A stretch of 64,000 nt of DNA from an uncultured Emergencia sp. (GTDB taxonomy: Bacteria > Bacillota > Clostridia > Peptostreptococcales > Anaerovoracaceae): positions 11,859 to 75,858 of the forward strand of contig CALLDR010000038.1 in the NCBI GenBank assembly GCA_937997955.1, read 5' to 3'. The position numbers and the translations under genes were made by a program. Under the pieces are notes generated by a model. It saw only the letters and a program-made list of their open reading frames with translations, was not told the origin of the DNA and did not search any database. How positions within the stretch are numbered: position 1 is the stretch's first letter; every line of letters starts with the position of its first letter. This document shows positions 48,974 through 57,720 of the stretch, one piece after another.

Positions 48974-49972
48974 ATGATTACAGTATTGAAAGAGGGCGCA
49001 ACAGAGGAACAGAGAAATCAACTCATTTCATGGTTCGAGGAGCAGGGCGTGCAGGTTCACGCGTATGTCGGTGAATTTCAGACCGTCCTGGGCCTCATCG
49101 GAGATACCAGCGGCATCGACGTGGAGATGCTGGAGCTGCTGGATATCGTAGAGCGGGTAACGCCGATCTCCGAACCGTTTAAGAGTGCAAATAGAAAATT
49201 CCACCCGGAGGATTCCGTCATAGACGCGGGCGGCGTCAAGATCGGCGGAGGAAACTTCGCGGTGATCGCCGGACCTTGCTCCGTAGAGAACCCGGAGCAG
49301 ATCAAAGAAGTGGCCGAAGGCGTCAAAGCTGCCGGAGCCACCCTGCTGAGAGGCGGCGCGTTCAAGCCGAGGACTTCCCCTTATGACTTCCAGGGCATGA
49401 AGGCAGAGGGCATCGAACTCCTTCTGGAAGCGAAGCAGGCCACAGGTCTTCCAATCGTGACAGAGATCATGAACGCCAACCACCTTCCGCTCTTTGAAGA
49501 AGTGGACGTCATTCAGGTAGGAGCCAGAAACATGCAGAACTTTGAACTGCTGAAGGAGCTGGGAAGAACCCGCAAGACCATCTTGCTGAAGAGAGGCCTT
49601 GCAAACACCCTGAAGGAACTGCTCATGGCCGCTGAATACATCATGGCGGGCGGTAATGAAAGCGTTATCCTCTGCGAGAGAGGCATCAGAACCTTTGAGA
49701 CTTACACCAGAAATACCCTGGACCTGTCGGCAGTGCCGGTGCTGCACAACCTGACCCACCTGCCGGTGGTCATCGACCCGAGCCACGCTACAGGCGAAAG
49801 ATATCTGGTTAAACCGATGGCTATGGCGGCTGTAGCGGCCGGCGCCGACGGACTGATGATAGAAGTACACAACAATCCTGCGAAGGCCCTTTGCGACGGC
49901 AAACAGTCGCTGACACCGGCACAGTTCGCGGACGTTATGGATAAAGTAAGAAAGATAAGAGAGGTGATCTAA
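48974..49972 (+). CDS. aroF: 3-deoxy-7-phosphoheptulonate (DAHP) synthase, type I-beta
   Basis: A 332-residue enzyme condensing PEP and erythrose-4-phosphate, the first step of the shikimate pathway. The N-terminal 70 residues form the ferredoxin-like regulatory domain (MITVLKEGATEEQRNQLISW), and the barrel carries FAVIAGPCSVENPEQI, RGGAFKPRTSPYDFQG, and HLPVVIDPSHATGER. This architecture is often feedback-inhibited. GGAGGAAG before ATG 48974 favours it over ATG 48959. First structural gene of the operon. Confidence 0.94.
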   Translation: MITVLKEGATEEQRNQLISWFEEQGVQVHAYVGEFQTVLGLIGDTSGIDVEMLELLDIVERVTPISEPFKSANRKFHPEDSVIDAGGVKIGGGNFAVIAGPCSVENPEQIKEVAEGVKAAGATLLRGGAFKPRTSPYDFQGMKAEGIELLLEAKQATGLPIVTEIMNANHLPLFEEVDVIQVGARNMQNFELLKELGRTRKTILLKRGLANTLKELLMAAEYIMAGGNESVILCERGIRTFETYTRNTLDLSAVPVLHNLTHLPVVIDPSHATGERYLVKPMAMAAVAAGADGLMIEVHNNPAKALCDGKQSLTPAQFADVMDKVRKIREVI

Positions 49973-50815
49973 ATGAACATCGGAATTGTAGGACTGGGAT
50001 TAATAGGCGGCTCAATGGCAAAGGCCTATAAAAAGGCTGGTGCTACAGTTCTGGGATGCGACAGAGACAGACTCACCACAGAGTTTGCGAAGATGGCTGA
50101 GGCCATCGACGGCGAATTAGATGAGGCACACTTTAGCAAGTGCGATTTGATCATGATCTGCATTCCGCCGGTAGGAGCCGAAGAATGGCTCGAGCTGAAC
50201 GCTCCCAAACTGTCACCAGATACATTAGTAATTGATTGCTGCGGAACAAAGAGATATATTTGTGAAACAGGCTTCAGACTGGCAAAACAGTACGGCTTCA
50301 CCTACGCTGGCGGCCACCCGATGGCGGGCACCCAATATGCAGGCTTTAAACACAGCGACGAGAATCTGTTCCAGGGCACCGTGTTCGCGCTGGTGCCGGA
50401 GGACAGGAACGACCTGTTCTTCATCGACAGAGTGAAGAAGATGGTCCTTCCGGCAGGCTTCTCCAAGGTGGTCATGTCCACCGCCGAGCAGCATGACAGA
50501 GTCATCGCCTTTACCTCTCAGATGGCTCACGTGGTTTCCAACGCGTTCATCAAAAGCGAAACGGCCTTTGATACGGGAACAGCCATCTCCGCTGGCAGCT
50601 ACAAGGACTTTACCCGGGTAGCGGGACTGGACGCCAGCATGTGGACAGAGCTTTTCATGGAAAATCGGGACAACCTGAAGCATGAGCTGGATATCCTCAT
50701 CGACGAACTTCAGAAATACGGAAAGGCCCTGGAAGAGGAGGATGCGGAGGAGCTCTGCAGACTTCTGGCAGAGGGCAGTGACAGAAAGCACGAGGTAGAG
50801 AGAAGATGCGGTTAG
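49973..50815 (+). CDS. tyrA: prephenate dehydrogenase
   Basis: A 280-residue NAD(P)-dependent enzyme making 4-hydroxyphenylpyruvate for tyrosine. IGIVGLGLIGGSMAKAYKKA is the dinucleotide-binding loop, ending in the acidic CDRD that suggests NAD+; GGHPMAGTQYAGFKHSDENL holds the catalytic His. No C-terminal ACT domain is present, so direct feedback control by tyrosine is less likely and attenuation may be the main control. It starts right after the aroF stop and overlaps aroB by 10 bp. Confidence 0.93.
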   Translation: MNIGIVGLGLIGGSMAKAYKKAGATVLGCDRDRLTTEFAKMAEAIDGELDEAHFSKCDLIMICIPPVGAEEWLELNAPKLSPDTLVIDCCGTKRYICETGFRLAKQYGFTYAGGHPMAGTQYAGFKHSDENLFQGTVFALVPEDRNDLFFIDRVKKMVLPAGFSKVVMSTAEQHDRVIAFTSQMAHVVSNAFIKSETAFDTGTAISAGSYKDFTRVAGLDASMWTELFMENRDNLKHELDILIDELQKYGKALEEEDAEELCRLLAEGSDRKHEVERRCG

Positions 50816-51795
50816 AAGAGCTTGGCTGTCAGATCAGACCCCTGATCAAAGGCAACAGCCTGACAGTCGTAACCGACGAAAACGTAGCAAAACTATATTT
50901 AAATCGATGCATCCAGAGCCTCAAATGCGAAGGCTTTGATGTATATACATTTGTGATTCCTCCTGGCGAGGAATCCAAAGACGGGAAAACGTATCTGGAA
51001 CTTATCAATTATCTGGCGGAAATACCGCTGACCAGGGCCGATGCCCTTGTGGCCCTGGGAGGCGGCGTGGTAGGAGATCTTACCGGATTTGCTGCTGCCA
51101 CATATCTGCGAGGGATACCAGTGATCCAGGTACCTACCACCCTCCTTGCGGCAGTGGATTCCTCTGTCGGCGGCAAGACGGCCATCAATCTTCCGGCCGG
51201 AAAAAATCTTGCCGGGGCGTTTCACCAGCCTGCCCTAATCTGGTGCGACGCCGAGCTGCTGGAATCCCTGCCGGACAATATCTACCAAGACGGTATGGCA
51301 GAGGTCATCAAATACGGAGTGATAGCAGATGCCCAGCTCTTTGACCTTCTCTGCGACAGAGAAAAGGCGGAGAGCTGCACCCGCGAGATCATCGAGCGGT
51401 GCGTGCGTATCAAAAAGAAATTCGTCGAAGAGGACGAGTTCGATACGGGCGTCAGGCAGCTGCTTAACTTCGGCCATACCATTGGACACGCCATCGAAAA
51501 GGCCAGCGATTTCGCGGTCAGCCACGGCAGCGCTGTGGCAAAGGGCATGGCGATGATGGCGGAGATCTCGGCGAAGCAGAACTGGTGCAGTCAGGAGACC
51601 AGCCAGCGCATCGTCGACCTTCTGAAACTTTATGAATTTGATCTGAATATTGCACAGACAAAAGACGTGCTGTATGATATAATGAAAGCGGATAAAAAAC
51701 GCAAGGGCGGCTTCATCGACATCGTGGTTCCGGAAAAGATCGGGACCTGCCGCCTGCAGAGACTGACCACGGAGGAGCTGGGAGAGATCTTATGA
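50806..51795 (+). CDS. aroB: 3-dehydroquinate synthase
   Basis: A 329-residue enzyme converting DAHP to 3-dehydroquinate with NAD+ and Zn2+/Co2+. VALGGGVVGDLTGFAAATYL and QVPTTLLAAVDSSVGGKTAIN are the NAD- and substrate-binding segments; the metal ligands are in the AEVIKYG, NFGHTIGHAIE and SHGSAVAKGM regions. Slightly shorter than typical (about 350). Overlaps tyrA and aroA, so translation is coupled. Confidence 0.95.
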   Translation: MRLEELGCQIRPLIKGNSLTVVTDENVAKLYLNRCIQSLKCEGFDVYTFVIPPGEESKDGKTYLELINYLAEIPLTRADALVALGGGVVGDLTGFAAATYLRGIPVIQVPTTLLAAVDSSVGGKTAINLPAGKNLAGAFHQPALIWCDAELLESLPDNIYQDGMAEVIKYGVIADAQLFDLLCDREKAESCTREIIERCVRIKKKFVEEDEFDTGVRQLLNFGHTIGHAIEKASDFAVSHGSAVAKGMAMMAEISAKQNWCSQETSQRIVDLLKLYEFDLNIAQTKDVLYDIMKADKKRKGGFIDIVVPEKIGTCRLQRLTTEELGEIL

Positions 51796-52988
51796 GGCAC
51801 ATCGAAATCATTCCATCAAAATCTGACGCCCACAGGGCGCTGATCTGCGCGGCCCTTTCCGATCTGACCAGCGGACGGGCCTGCCAGGTGGTGTGCAGCA
51901 GCACCTCTCAGGATATCGAGGCCACGGCAAAGTGCCTGGCGGCCCTGGAAACAGGCCGCAGCCAGATGTACTGCGGCGAAAGCGGATCTACGCTCAGGTT
52001 CCTGCTGCCGGTCATGGGCGCTCTGGGCTATCGGGCGGAGTTCTATCCAGAAGGCCGCCTGCCGGAAAGACCCCTGTCTCCGCTTTACGAAGAATTGGAA
52101 AGCCATGGGTGCAGACTCAGCCCGCAGGGCAGCGTTCCCTTTGTCATAGAGGGACAGCTGAAGCCGGGCTTTTTCCACATACCGGGAGATGTATCCAGCC
52201 AGTATATCAGCGGACTGCTCTTCGCGCTGCCGCTGCTGGAGGAGGAAAGCCGGATCGTCATCGAGGGGGAGCTGCAGTCGCGGCCCTACGTGGAGATGAC
52301 CATCAGGGTTCTGCGGGATTTCGGCATCGAGATCCTGCCTGTGGAGGACGGCTATCGGGTTCCCGGCGGACAGCGTTATGGGGCGCCGCCCGTCTATCAG
52401 GTGGAGGGCGACTGGTCCAACGGCTGCTTTTGGCTGGCGGCCGGGGCGTTGGTTCCCGGCGGTGTCTGCGTCAGCGGCCTGAATCCCGACTCCCTTCAGG
52501 GGGATAAGGAAATCCTGCGGCTGCTGTCCCGCTTCGGCGCGCGGATCGAGGCGTCTGCGGAGGGGATTGCGGTCATGCCGGACACCCTTTGCGGGATAGA
52601 AATAGACGCGTCGCAGATCCCCGACATGGTGCCGATCCTGGCGGTTATCGCCTGCGGGGCCAAGGGGAAGACGACCATCAAAAACGCAGGACGACTGCGT
52701 ATTAAAGAAAGCGACAGGCTCGCGTCGGTCAGCCAGGTGCTGGCGGGACTGGGAGCCGATATTACAGAGCTTGCCGAGGGGCTGGAAATTCTCGGAACAG
52801 GACGCCTCGCGGGCGGCACGGCCGACTCCTGGGGCGACCATCGGATTGCCATGATGGCAGCCATCGCGTCGCTGATCTGCGACGGGCCGGTGACCATTAC
52901 GGGCAGCCAGGCAGTGAAAAAATCCTATCCTGACTTCTTCCGGATTTTGGAGGAAGCCGGCCTAGGTGAAAATATAGAAAGGAAATAA
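51792..52988 (+). CDS. aroA: 3-phosphoshikimate 1-carboxyvinyltransferase (EPSP synthase)
   Basis: A 398-residue EPSP synthase. IIPSKSDAHRALICAAL (substrate Lys/Ser/Arg), MYCGESGSTLRFLLPV (PEP-binding region), DVSSQYISGLLFALPLL and DIDASQIPDMVPILA-type segment (EIDASQIPDMVPILAVIACG) with RLRIKESDRLASVSQVLAGL are all in place. At the C-terminus SWGDHRIAMMAAIASL is intact. The ESG in the PEP loop differs from the Escherichia NAGTA form; sensitivity class is not assigned. Four-base overlap with aroB. Confidence 0.94.
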   Translation: MRHIEIIPSKSDAHRALICAALSDLTSGRACQVVCSSTSQDIEATAKCLAALETGRSQMYCGESGSTLRFLLPVMGALGYRAEFYPEGRLPERPLSPLYEELESHGCRLSPQGSVPFVIEGQLKPGFFHIPGDVSSQYISGLLFALPLLEEESRIVIEGELQSRPYVEMTIRVLRDFGIEILPVEDGYRVPGGQRYGAPPVYQVEGDWSNGCFWLAAGALVPGGVCVSGLNPDSLQGDKEILRLLSRFGARIEASAEGIAVMPDTLCGIEIDASQIPDMVPILAVIACGAKGKTTIKNAGRLRIKESDRLASVSQVLAGLGADITELAEGLEILGTGRLAGGTADSWGDHRIAMMAAIASLICDGPVTITGSQAVKKSYPDFFRILEEAGLGENIERK

Positions 52989-52992
52989 TCAA

Positions 52993-53985
52993 ATGTCTTC
53001 AAACTACGGAAAAAATGTGAAGATCTCAATCTTTGGGCAATCACATTCTGCAGCCATCGGCGTTGTGCTGGATGGAGTACCTGCAGGGTTTTCTGTTGAC
53101 ATGGAGAAGCTGCAGAGTTTCCTTGACCGGCGTGCGCCAGGGAGGAGTCCCTATTCGACGCCGAGGAAGGAAGCTGACCGGCCAGAATTCTTAAGCGGCC
53201 TCGTGGGCAACGTGACCTGCGGCGCGCCTATTTGCGCTGTGATCAGGAACACCAATACCCGCTCTCAGGATTATGACAACCTGCGGGACGTGCCGAGACC
53301 AGGCCATGCGGACTATACCGCCCACGTCAAGTACGGCGGTCATGAGGACGTCAGCGGCGGCGGGCATTTTTCCGGCAGACTGACAGCACCCCTGTGTATC
53401 GCAGGGGGTATTTTGCTGCAATTATTGGAGCAAGATGGAATCGTTGTCAGGGCTGAGATCAAGGAGATCGGCGGCAGCGCGGAAGATCCGTTTGGGCGGA
53501 TCGAGGAAGCCAGACGCCGGGGCGACTCGGTAGGCGGCGTCATAGAGTGCGTTGTAGACGGCCTTCCAGCCGGCATCGGCGGACCCATGTTTGACGGAAT
53601 TGAAAACAAAGTGGCCCAGGCAGTCTTTAGCATCCCTGCCGTCAAAGGAATCGAGTTCGGCAGGGGATTTGACGCGGCCCGCGTAACGGGAAGCGAAAAC
53701 AACGATGAATATTATTACGACGGAGGGCAGGTAAGGACCCGCACCAACAACCACGGGGGCATTCTCGGAGGCATCAGCTCCGGCATGCCGGTGGTCTTCC
53801 GCGTGGCGATCAAACCGACCCCGTCCATTTCCATAGAACAGAACAGCATCAGCTATTCCCGGAGGGAAGATGCGAAGCTGGCTGTCCGCGGCAGACACGA
53901 TCCGTGTATCGTGCCGAGGGCTGTACCCTGCGTAGAAGCGGCGGCAGCCATCGCCATATATGACTTGATTAAAGGAGAACAATGA
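52993..53985 (+). CDS. aroC: chorismate synthase
   Basis: A 330-residue FMN-dependent enzyme making chorismate. FGQSHSAAIGVVLDGVPAGF is the N-terminal signature; the FMN-binding RPGHADYTAHVKYG and SGGGHFSGRLTAPLCIAGGI segments and the C-terminal RHDPCIVPRAVPCVEAAAAI are intact. It is short for the family (350-390 is usual), lacking some loop insertions. AAAGGAAAT at 52977 supports ATG 52993; four bases separate it from aroA. Confidence 0.95.
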   Translation: MSSNYGKNVKISIFGQSHSAAIGVVLDGVPAGFSVDMEKLQSFLDRRAPGRSPYSTPRKEADRPEFLSGLVGNVTCGAPICAVIRNTNTRSQDYDNLRDVPRPGHADYTAHVKYGGHEDVSGGGHFSGRLTAPLCIAGGILLQLLEQDGIVVRAEIKEIGGSAEDPFGRIEEARRRGDSVGGVIECVVDGLPAGIGGPMFDGIENKVAQAVFSIPAVKGIEFGRGFDAARVTGSENNDEYYYDGGQVRTRTNNHGGILGGISSGMPVVFRVAIKPTPSISIEQNSISYSRREDAKLAVRGRHDPCIVPRAVPCVEAAAAIAIYDLIKGEQ

Positions 53986-55127
53986 CAATGACTTTAGATG
54001 ACTATAGAGTAAAAATCGACGCGATCGATACAGAAATCGTAAAAAAGCTGGAAGAGCGCATGAGAGTGGCGGAAGAAATTGCCAAATATAAGAAGGAACA
54101 CGACCTGCCAGTGCTGGATGCCTATCGTGAAAGAGAAAAAATCGATCAAATTACAGAAATGGCATCAGATGATATGGCATCTTACACAAAAATATTATAT
54201 AATACTGTTATGGAGCTAAGCAAGGATCATCAGAGAAAGGTCACCCAGACCGAGTCTGAAGTGGTCAGGGATATCAAGAAGGCGCTGGAAGAGACGCCAA
54301 AGGTATTCCCGTCCAGGGCTACCGTAGCCTGCCAGGGCGTGGAAGGCGCGTATTCTCAGCAGGCCTGCGAGCGGCTGTTTAAAATGCCGAAGATCATGTT
54401 CCTGAAGAACTTCAACGGCGTGTTCGCGGCCATCGATCAGGGACTGTGCCAGTACGGCATCCTGCCGCTGGAAAACAGCACCGCTGGCTCCGTCAACCAG
54501 ATCTACGATCTGATGATGAAGTATAATTTCCATATCGTCAAGAGCGTCAAGCTGAAGATCGACCACAGCCTTCTCGCCAAACGCGGCACCAAAAGAGAAG
54601 ACATCCGCGAGATCTTTTCCCACGAGCAGGCTATCCTGCAGTGCGACAGCTATCTGAAGAACTTCCCGAACGCGAAGATCACCGTATGCGAGAATACGGC
54701 GGAAGCGGCGAAGATGGTAGCTGAATCAGACAGAACCGATATTGCCGCTCTGGCCTCCTTCTCCTGCGGACAGCTCTACGGGCTGACCTGCGTGGAAGAG
54801 GACGTGCAGGACAATGGAAATAACTATACCAGATTCATCTGTATCAGCAAGAAGCTGGAAATTTATCCAGGAGCGGACAAGACCAGCCTGATGGTGGTGG
54901 TTTCCCATACGCCGGGCTCCCTGCATAACGTCTTGTCCAGATTCAATGCGCTGGGTATCAACCTCTTCAAGCTGGAATCCAGACCGATTCCGCAGAGAGA
55001 CTTCGACTACATGTTCTACTTCGACTTCGACTGCGAGGTGTACTCTGAAGAGTTCATCAGGCTGATGAACCAGCTGGAAGACTTGAGCCAGGAGTGCAAG
55101 TATTTAGGAAGTTATACGGAGATTTAA
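53982..55127 (+). CDS. pheA: bifunctional chorismate mutase / prephenate dehydratase
   Basis: A 381-residue fusion. Residues 1-90 are an AroQ-type chorismate mutase (YRVKIDAIDTEIVKKLEERM, with VAEEIAKYKKEHDLPVLDAY). Residues about 108-290 are prephenate dehydratase (VACQGVEGAYSQQACERLF; YGILPLENSTAGSVNQIYDL; the TRFICISKK segment carries the catalytic TRF). Residues about 300-375 are an ACT domain with SLMVVVSHTPGSLHNVLSRF and LESRPIPQ, so phenylalanine feedback is expected. It makes phenylpyruvate. Overlaps aroC by four bases. Confidence 0.95.
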   Translation: MTMTLDDYRVKIDAIDTEIVKKLEERMRVAEEIAKYKKEHDLPVLDAYREREKIDQITEMASDDMASYTKILYNTVMELSKDHQRKVTQTESEVVRDIKKALEETPKVFPSRATVACQGVEGAYSQQACERLFKMPKIMFLKNFNGVFAAIDQGLCQYGILPLENSTAGSVNQIYDLMMKYNFHIVKSVKLKIDHSLLAKRGTKREDIREIFSHEQAILQCDSYLKNFPNAKITVCENTAEAAKMVAESDRTDIAALASFSCGQLYGLTCVEEDVQDNGNNYTRFICISKKLEIYPGADKTSLMVVVSHTPGSLHNVLSRFNALGINLFKLESRPIPQRDFDYMFYFDFDCEVYSEEFIRLMNQLEDLSQECKYLGSYTEI

Positions 55128-55128
55128 A

Positions 55129-56319
55129 ATGAAAAAATTTGGATTGATCGGGGGAAAACTGGATCACAGCTATTCTCCAATGATTCATGGAAAGTTCGGT
55201 GATTATCCCTACGAGCTGTGCGAGATTGAGGAAGACGCCCTTCAGGAGCTGCTTGCGGATACGTCCTACGGCGGTTTCAACGTAAGCATTCCCCATGAGC
55301 AGGCGGTGATGAAGTTCTGTGACGAGCTGTCCGAAAAGGCCAGGGTCATCGGAAGCGTCAACACCATCGTCCGCGGCGAGGACGGCAGACTGAGAGGCTA
55401 CAACACCGATTACGACGGCTTCATCTATCTGCTCGGCTGTACCGGCATCAAGGTAGAGGGCATGAAGTGCATGGTTCTCGGCAGCGGCGGCGCGTCTCTG
55501 ACCGTACAGGCCGCGCTCAGAGACCTGGGAGCTTCGGAAATCGTGGTAATCTCAAGGACCGGCGAGAATAATTACGAGAATATCCAGAGACACTTTGACA
55601 GTGAGATCATCATCAACACCACGCCGGTGGGCATGTACCCGGGCAACGGACGCACGCCGGTCAACATAGATGATTTTAAAAACTGTCAGGGCGTGGTGGA
55701 TCTGATCTACAATCCAAACAAGACAAAGCTGGTGCTGGACGCCATGGCAAAATCACTGCCGGCGACCGGCGGCCTGGAAATGCTGGTCGCCCAGTCAAAG
55801 AGGGCCAGCGAGCTGTTTACCGGCAGGCAGATCGACGATGAAGAGGTGGAAAACGTCATCGACGAGATTCGCAGCGAGACGCAGAACGCCATCTTGATCG
55901 GCATGCCCGGCGCGGGAAAGACCCTTCTGGGCGGCGAGATCGCCAACCGCATGGGACGCAGGTTTGTGGACATCGACGATCTGATCGTAGAGCATGAGGG
56001 CATGTCCGTATCGGAGATCTTCGCCCAGAAGGGCGAGGCCTACTTCCGCAGGATAGAGACTGAAATGCTGGAGAAGTCCTGCATGCAGACCGGACTGGTC
56101 ATCGCCACCAGCGGCGGCGTCGTGAAAAAGAAGCTGAACTACAATATTCTCAAGCAGAACGGCATCGTCATCTGGATCAAGCGGGATCTGGATAAGCTGG
56201 AGACGGACGGCAGGCTGCTGTCGCAGACCATGCCGCTGGAACAGATCTATGAGGAGCGCAAGGACGCCTATGCGTACTGGAGCGATTTCTATATCAACAA
56301 CAACGAGGAGAGAGAATGA
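55129..56319 (+). CDS. aroEK: shikimate dehydrogenase - shikimate kinase fusion with an atypical catalytic position
   Basis: A 396-residue fusion. Residues 1-250 are shikimate dehydrogenase: LIGGKLDHSYSPMIHGKFG, GSVNTIV, YNTDYDGF (Asp-94) and the NADP loop VLGSGGASLTVQAAL. Residues 253-396 are shikimate kinase: ILIGMPGAGKTLLGGEIANR (P-loop 258-265), FVDIDDLIVEHEG and ATSGGVV. The invariant catalytic Lys of the NVTIPHK motif is Glu-57 here (NVSIPHEQ, codon GAG 55297-55299), so dehydrogenase activity is in doubt. It abuts pheA and overlaps aroQ. Confidence 0.92.
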   Translation: MKKFGLIGGKLDHSYSPMIHGKFGDYPYELCEIEEDALQELLADTSYGGFNVSIPHEQAVMKFCDELSEKARVIGSVNTIVRGEDGRLRGYNTDYDGFIYLLGCTGIKVEGMKCMVLGSGGASLTVQAALRDLGASEIVVISRTGENNYENIQRHFDSEIIINTTPVGMYPGNGRTPVNIDDFKNCQGVVDLIYNPNKTKLVLDAMAKSLPATGGLEMLVAQSKRASELFTGRQIDDEEVENVIDEIRSETQNAILIGMPGAGKTLLGGEIANRMGRRFVDIDDLIVEHEGMSVSEIFAQKGEAYFRRIETEMLEKSCMQTGLVIATSGGVVKKKLNYNILKQNGIVIWIKRDLDKLETDGRLLSQTMPLEQIYEERKDAYAYWSDFYINNNEERE

Positions 56320-56747
56320 TGAAGATTCTGGTCATCAACGGGCCCAACATCAATATGCTGGGTATCAGAGAGCCGGAAATATACGGAAAAGCTACATATC
56401 AGGATCTCCTGGCGCTGGTGAAGGACGCGGCTTCCCACCTGGGGGTGGAAGCCGCTTTTTTTCAGTCCAACCACGAAGGCGCCATCGTGGACGCCATTCA
56501 GGAGGCCTATGGAAAGGTGGACGGCATCGTCATCAACCCGGCGGCCTATACCCATACCAGCGTGGCCATTTTAGACGCGCTGAAGGCGGTAGGGATTCCC
56601 ACGGTAGAGGTGCATATTTCCGATGTTTCCGAGAGAGAGGACTTCCGTCAGGTGTCCTATGTGCGGCAGGCCTGCGTGGCCACCGTCATGGGAAAGGGCT
56701 TTGACGGCTATGTGGAAGCGATGAAAATCTTATGTGACAAAAGATAG
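56316..56747 (+). CDS. aroQ: type II 3-dehydroquinate dehydratase
   Basis: A 143-residue type II dehydroquinase. ILVINGPNINMLGIREPEIYG is the N-terminal signature (active-site Arg and Tyr), followed by FFQSNHEGAIVDAIQEAYGK, INPAAYTHTSVAILDAL and VEVHISDVSEREDFR. It catalyses trans-dehydration of 3-dehydroquinate and completes the pathway encoded in the operon. ATG overlaps the aroEK stop. It is the last gene before the terminator. Confidence 0.95.
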   Translation: MMKILVINGPNINMLGIREPEIYGKATYQDLLALVKDAASHLGVEAAFFQSNHEGAIVDAIQEAYGKVDGIVINPAAYTHTSVAILDALKAVGIPTVEVHISDVSEREDFRQVSYVRQACVATVMGKGFDGYVEAMKILCDKR

Positions 56748-56810
56748 AGCTTTGAGGACAGGGCTTTGAAGAGAGATCTTTGAAGAGAGAGCCTTGAAAA
56801 GAGAGCTTTT
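56747..56810 (+). repeat. degenerate 15-16-bp tandem repeats after aroQ stop
   Basis: About four units around CTTTGAAGAGAGAGC, starting within the stop codon of aroQ and reaching the terminator stem. Confidence 0.7.
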
Positions 56811-56814
56811 GGAT

Positions 56815-56886
56815 TTTAGCGTCTGCGGGCAGGCTCCCTCCGGCTTTGCCGGGGCGGCCTGCGGCGCTAAATTTTGATGTTTTTTG
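56815..56886 (+). terminator. terminator of the aromatic operon
   Basis: TTTAGCG (56815-56821) pairs with CGCTAAA (56865-56871), with inner GGGCAGGC/GCCTGC and CCGGC/GCCGG pairing. The following tract is ATTTTGATGTTTTTT. Confidence 0.65.
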
Positions 56887-56904
56887 CGAAGGGAGGCATA
56901 CGAG

Positions 56905-57255
56905 ATGAGGGTTTACTGTTATTCCAAGTGTTCGACCTGCAGGAAGGCTCTCAAATGGCTGGACGAGGCGGGAGCGGACTATGAGCTGTACGATATCAAG
57001 GAGCAGAATCCAGGTTTGGATGAGCTGCGGGCGTGGCACGCCATGAGCGGTCTGCCGCTCAAGCGGTTTTTCAACACCAGCGGCATGATCTACCGGGAAA
57101 TGGGTCTGTCCGCCAAGCTGCCGTCCATGAGCGAAGAGGAGCAGCTGGCGCTGCTGGCTTCGGACGGCATGCTGGTAAAGCGGCCGCTGGTCATCGGAGA
57201 GGATTTTGTGCTGACCGGCTTTAAGGAAGCCGAGTGGAAGGAAAAGGTGCTGTAA
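56905..57255 (+). CDS. Spx/ArsC-family thioredoxin-fold protein
   Basis: A 116-residue ArsC/Spx/MgsR-like protein. MRVYCYSKCSTCRKALKWLD contains the CxxC pair; YELYDIKEQNPGLDEL and FFNTSGMIYREMGL follow, and the C-terminal LVKRPLVIGEDFVLTGFKE matches the RP motif of the family. It could be an arsenate-reductase-like enzyme or a redox regulator of RNA polymerase; Spx proper uses CxxC too. GGGAGG eight bases before ATG 56905 fixes the start. Confidence 0.85.
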   Translation: MRVYCYSKCSTCRKALKWLDEAGADYELYDIKEQNPGLDELRAWHAMSGLPLKRFFNTSGMIYREMGLSAKLPSMSEEEQLALLASDGMLVKRPLVIGEDFVLTGFKEAEWKEKVL

Positions 57256-57707
57256 TGGACTATATGGATCGTGACAGTCAGCTTCGCGAAGTACGGGAAG
57301 CTATCGACGCGGGTATGCGGACGAGGCAGTATCTGCAGCAGGCGCTGCGGGAATTGGAGTCGGCCCAGGGCTTTGGATTTGCCGATATGCTGGGGCTGGA
57401 TCTGATCGGCGGCATAGGCAAGCATATGAAGCTGGCCGGCGCCCGCCAGCAGATGGAGCTGGCCAGAAACCAGGTGGCTGTATTTCAGAAGGAGCTGCAG
57501 GACGTGAACTATGCCCTGGATCTGAACCTGGAGGTGGGAGGATTTCTGACCTTCGCGGATTTCTTCCTGGACGGGATTCTGGCAGACGTGCTGGTTCAGT
57601 CAAAGATCGGGGAATTGAAGCAGCAGGTGGAAAACGGCCTGTGGCAGTTAAACCGGATCATGGAGGATCTGGCGAGAATGGAGATGGAGATTTTAAACAG
57701 GAGATAA
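57255..57707 (+). CDS. hypothetical coiled-coil protein
   Basis: A 150-residue, mostly helical protein, with an N-terminal coiled coil (REVREAIDAGMRTRQYLQQA) and a long C-terminal one, and a glycine-rich centre (LGLDLIGGIGKHMKLAGARQ). I do not recognise a family. Its ATG shares the last A of the upstream TAA, indicating coupled translation with the Spx-like gene. The frame is open a little further upstream but without a ribosome site. Confidence 0.7.
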   Translation: MDYMDRDSQLREVREAIDAGMRTRQYLQQALRELESAQGFGFADMLGLDLIGGIGKHMKLAGARQQMELARNQVAVFQKELQDVNYALDLNLEVGGFLTFADFFLDGILADVLVQSKIGELKQQVENGLWQLNRIMEDLARMEMEILNRR

Positions 57708-57720
57708 AGGAGCGGGGGAT

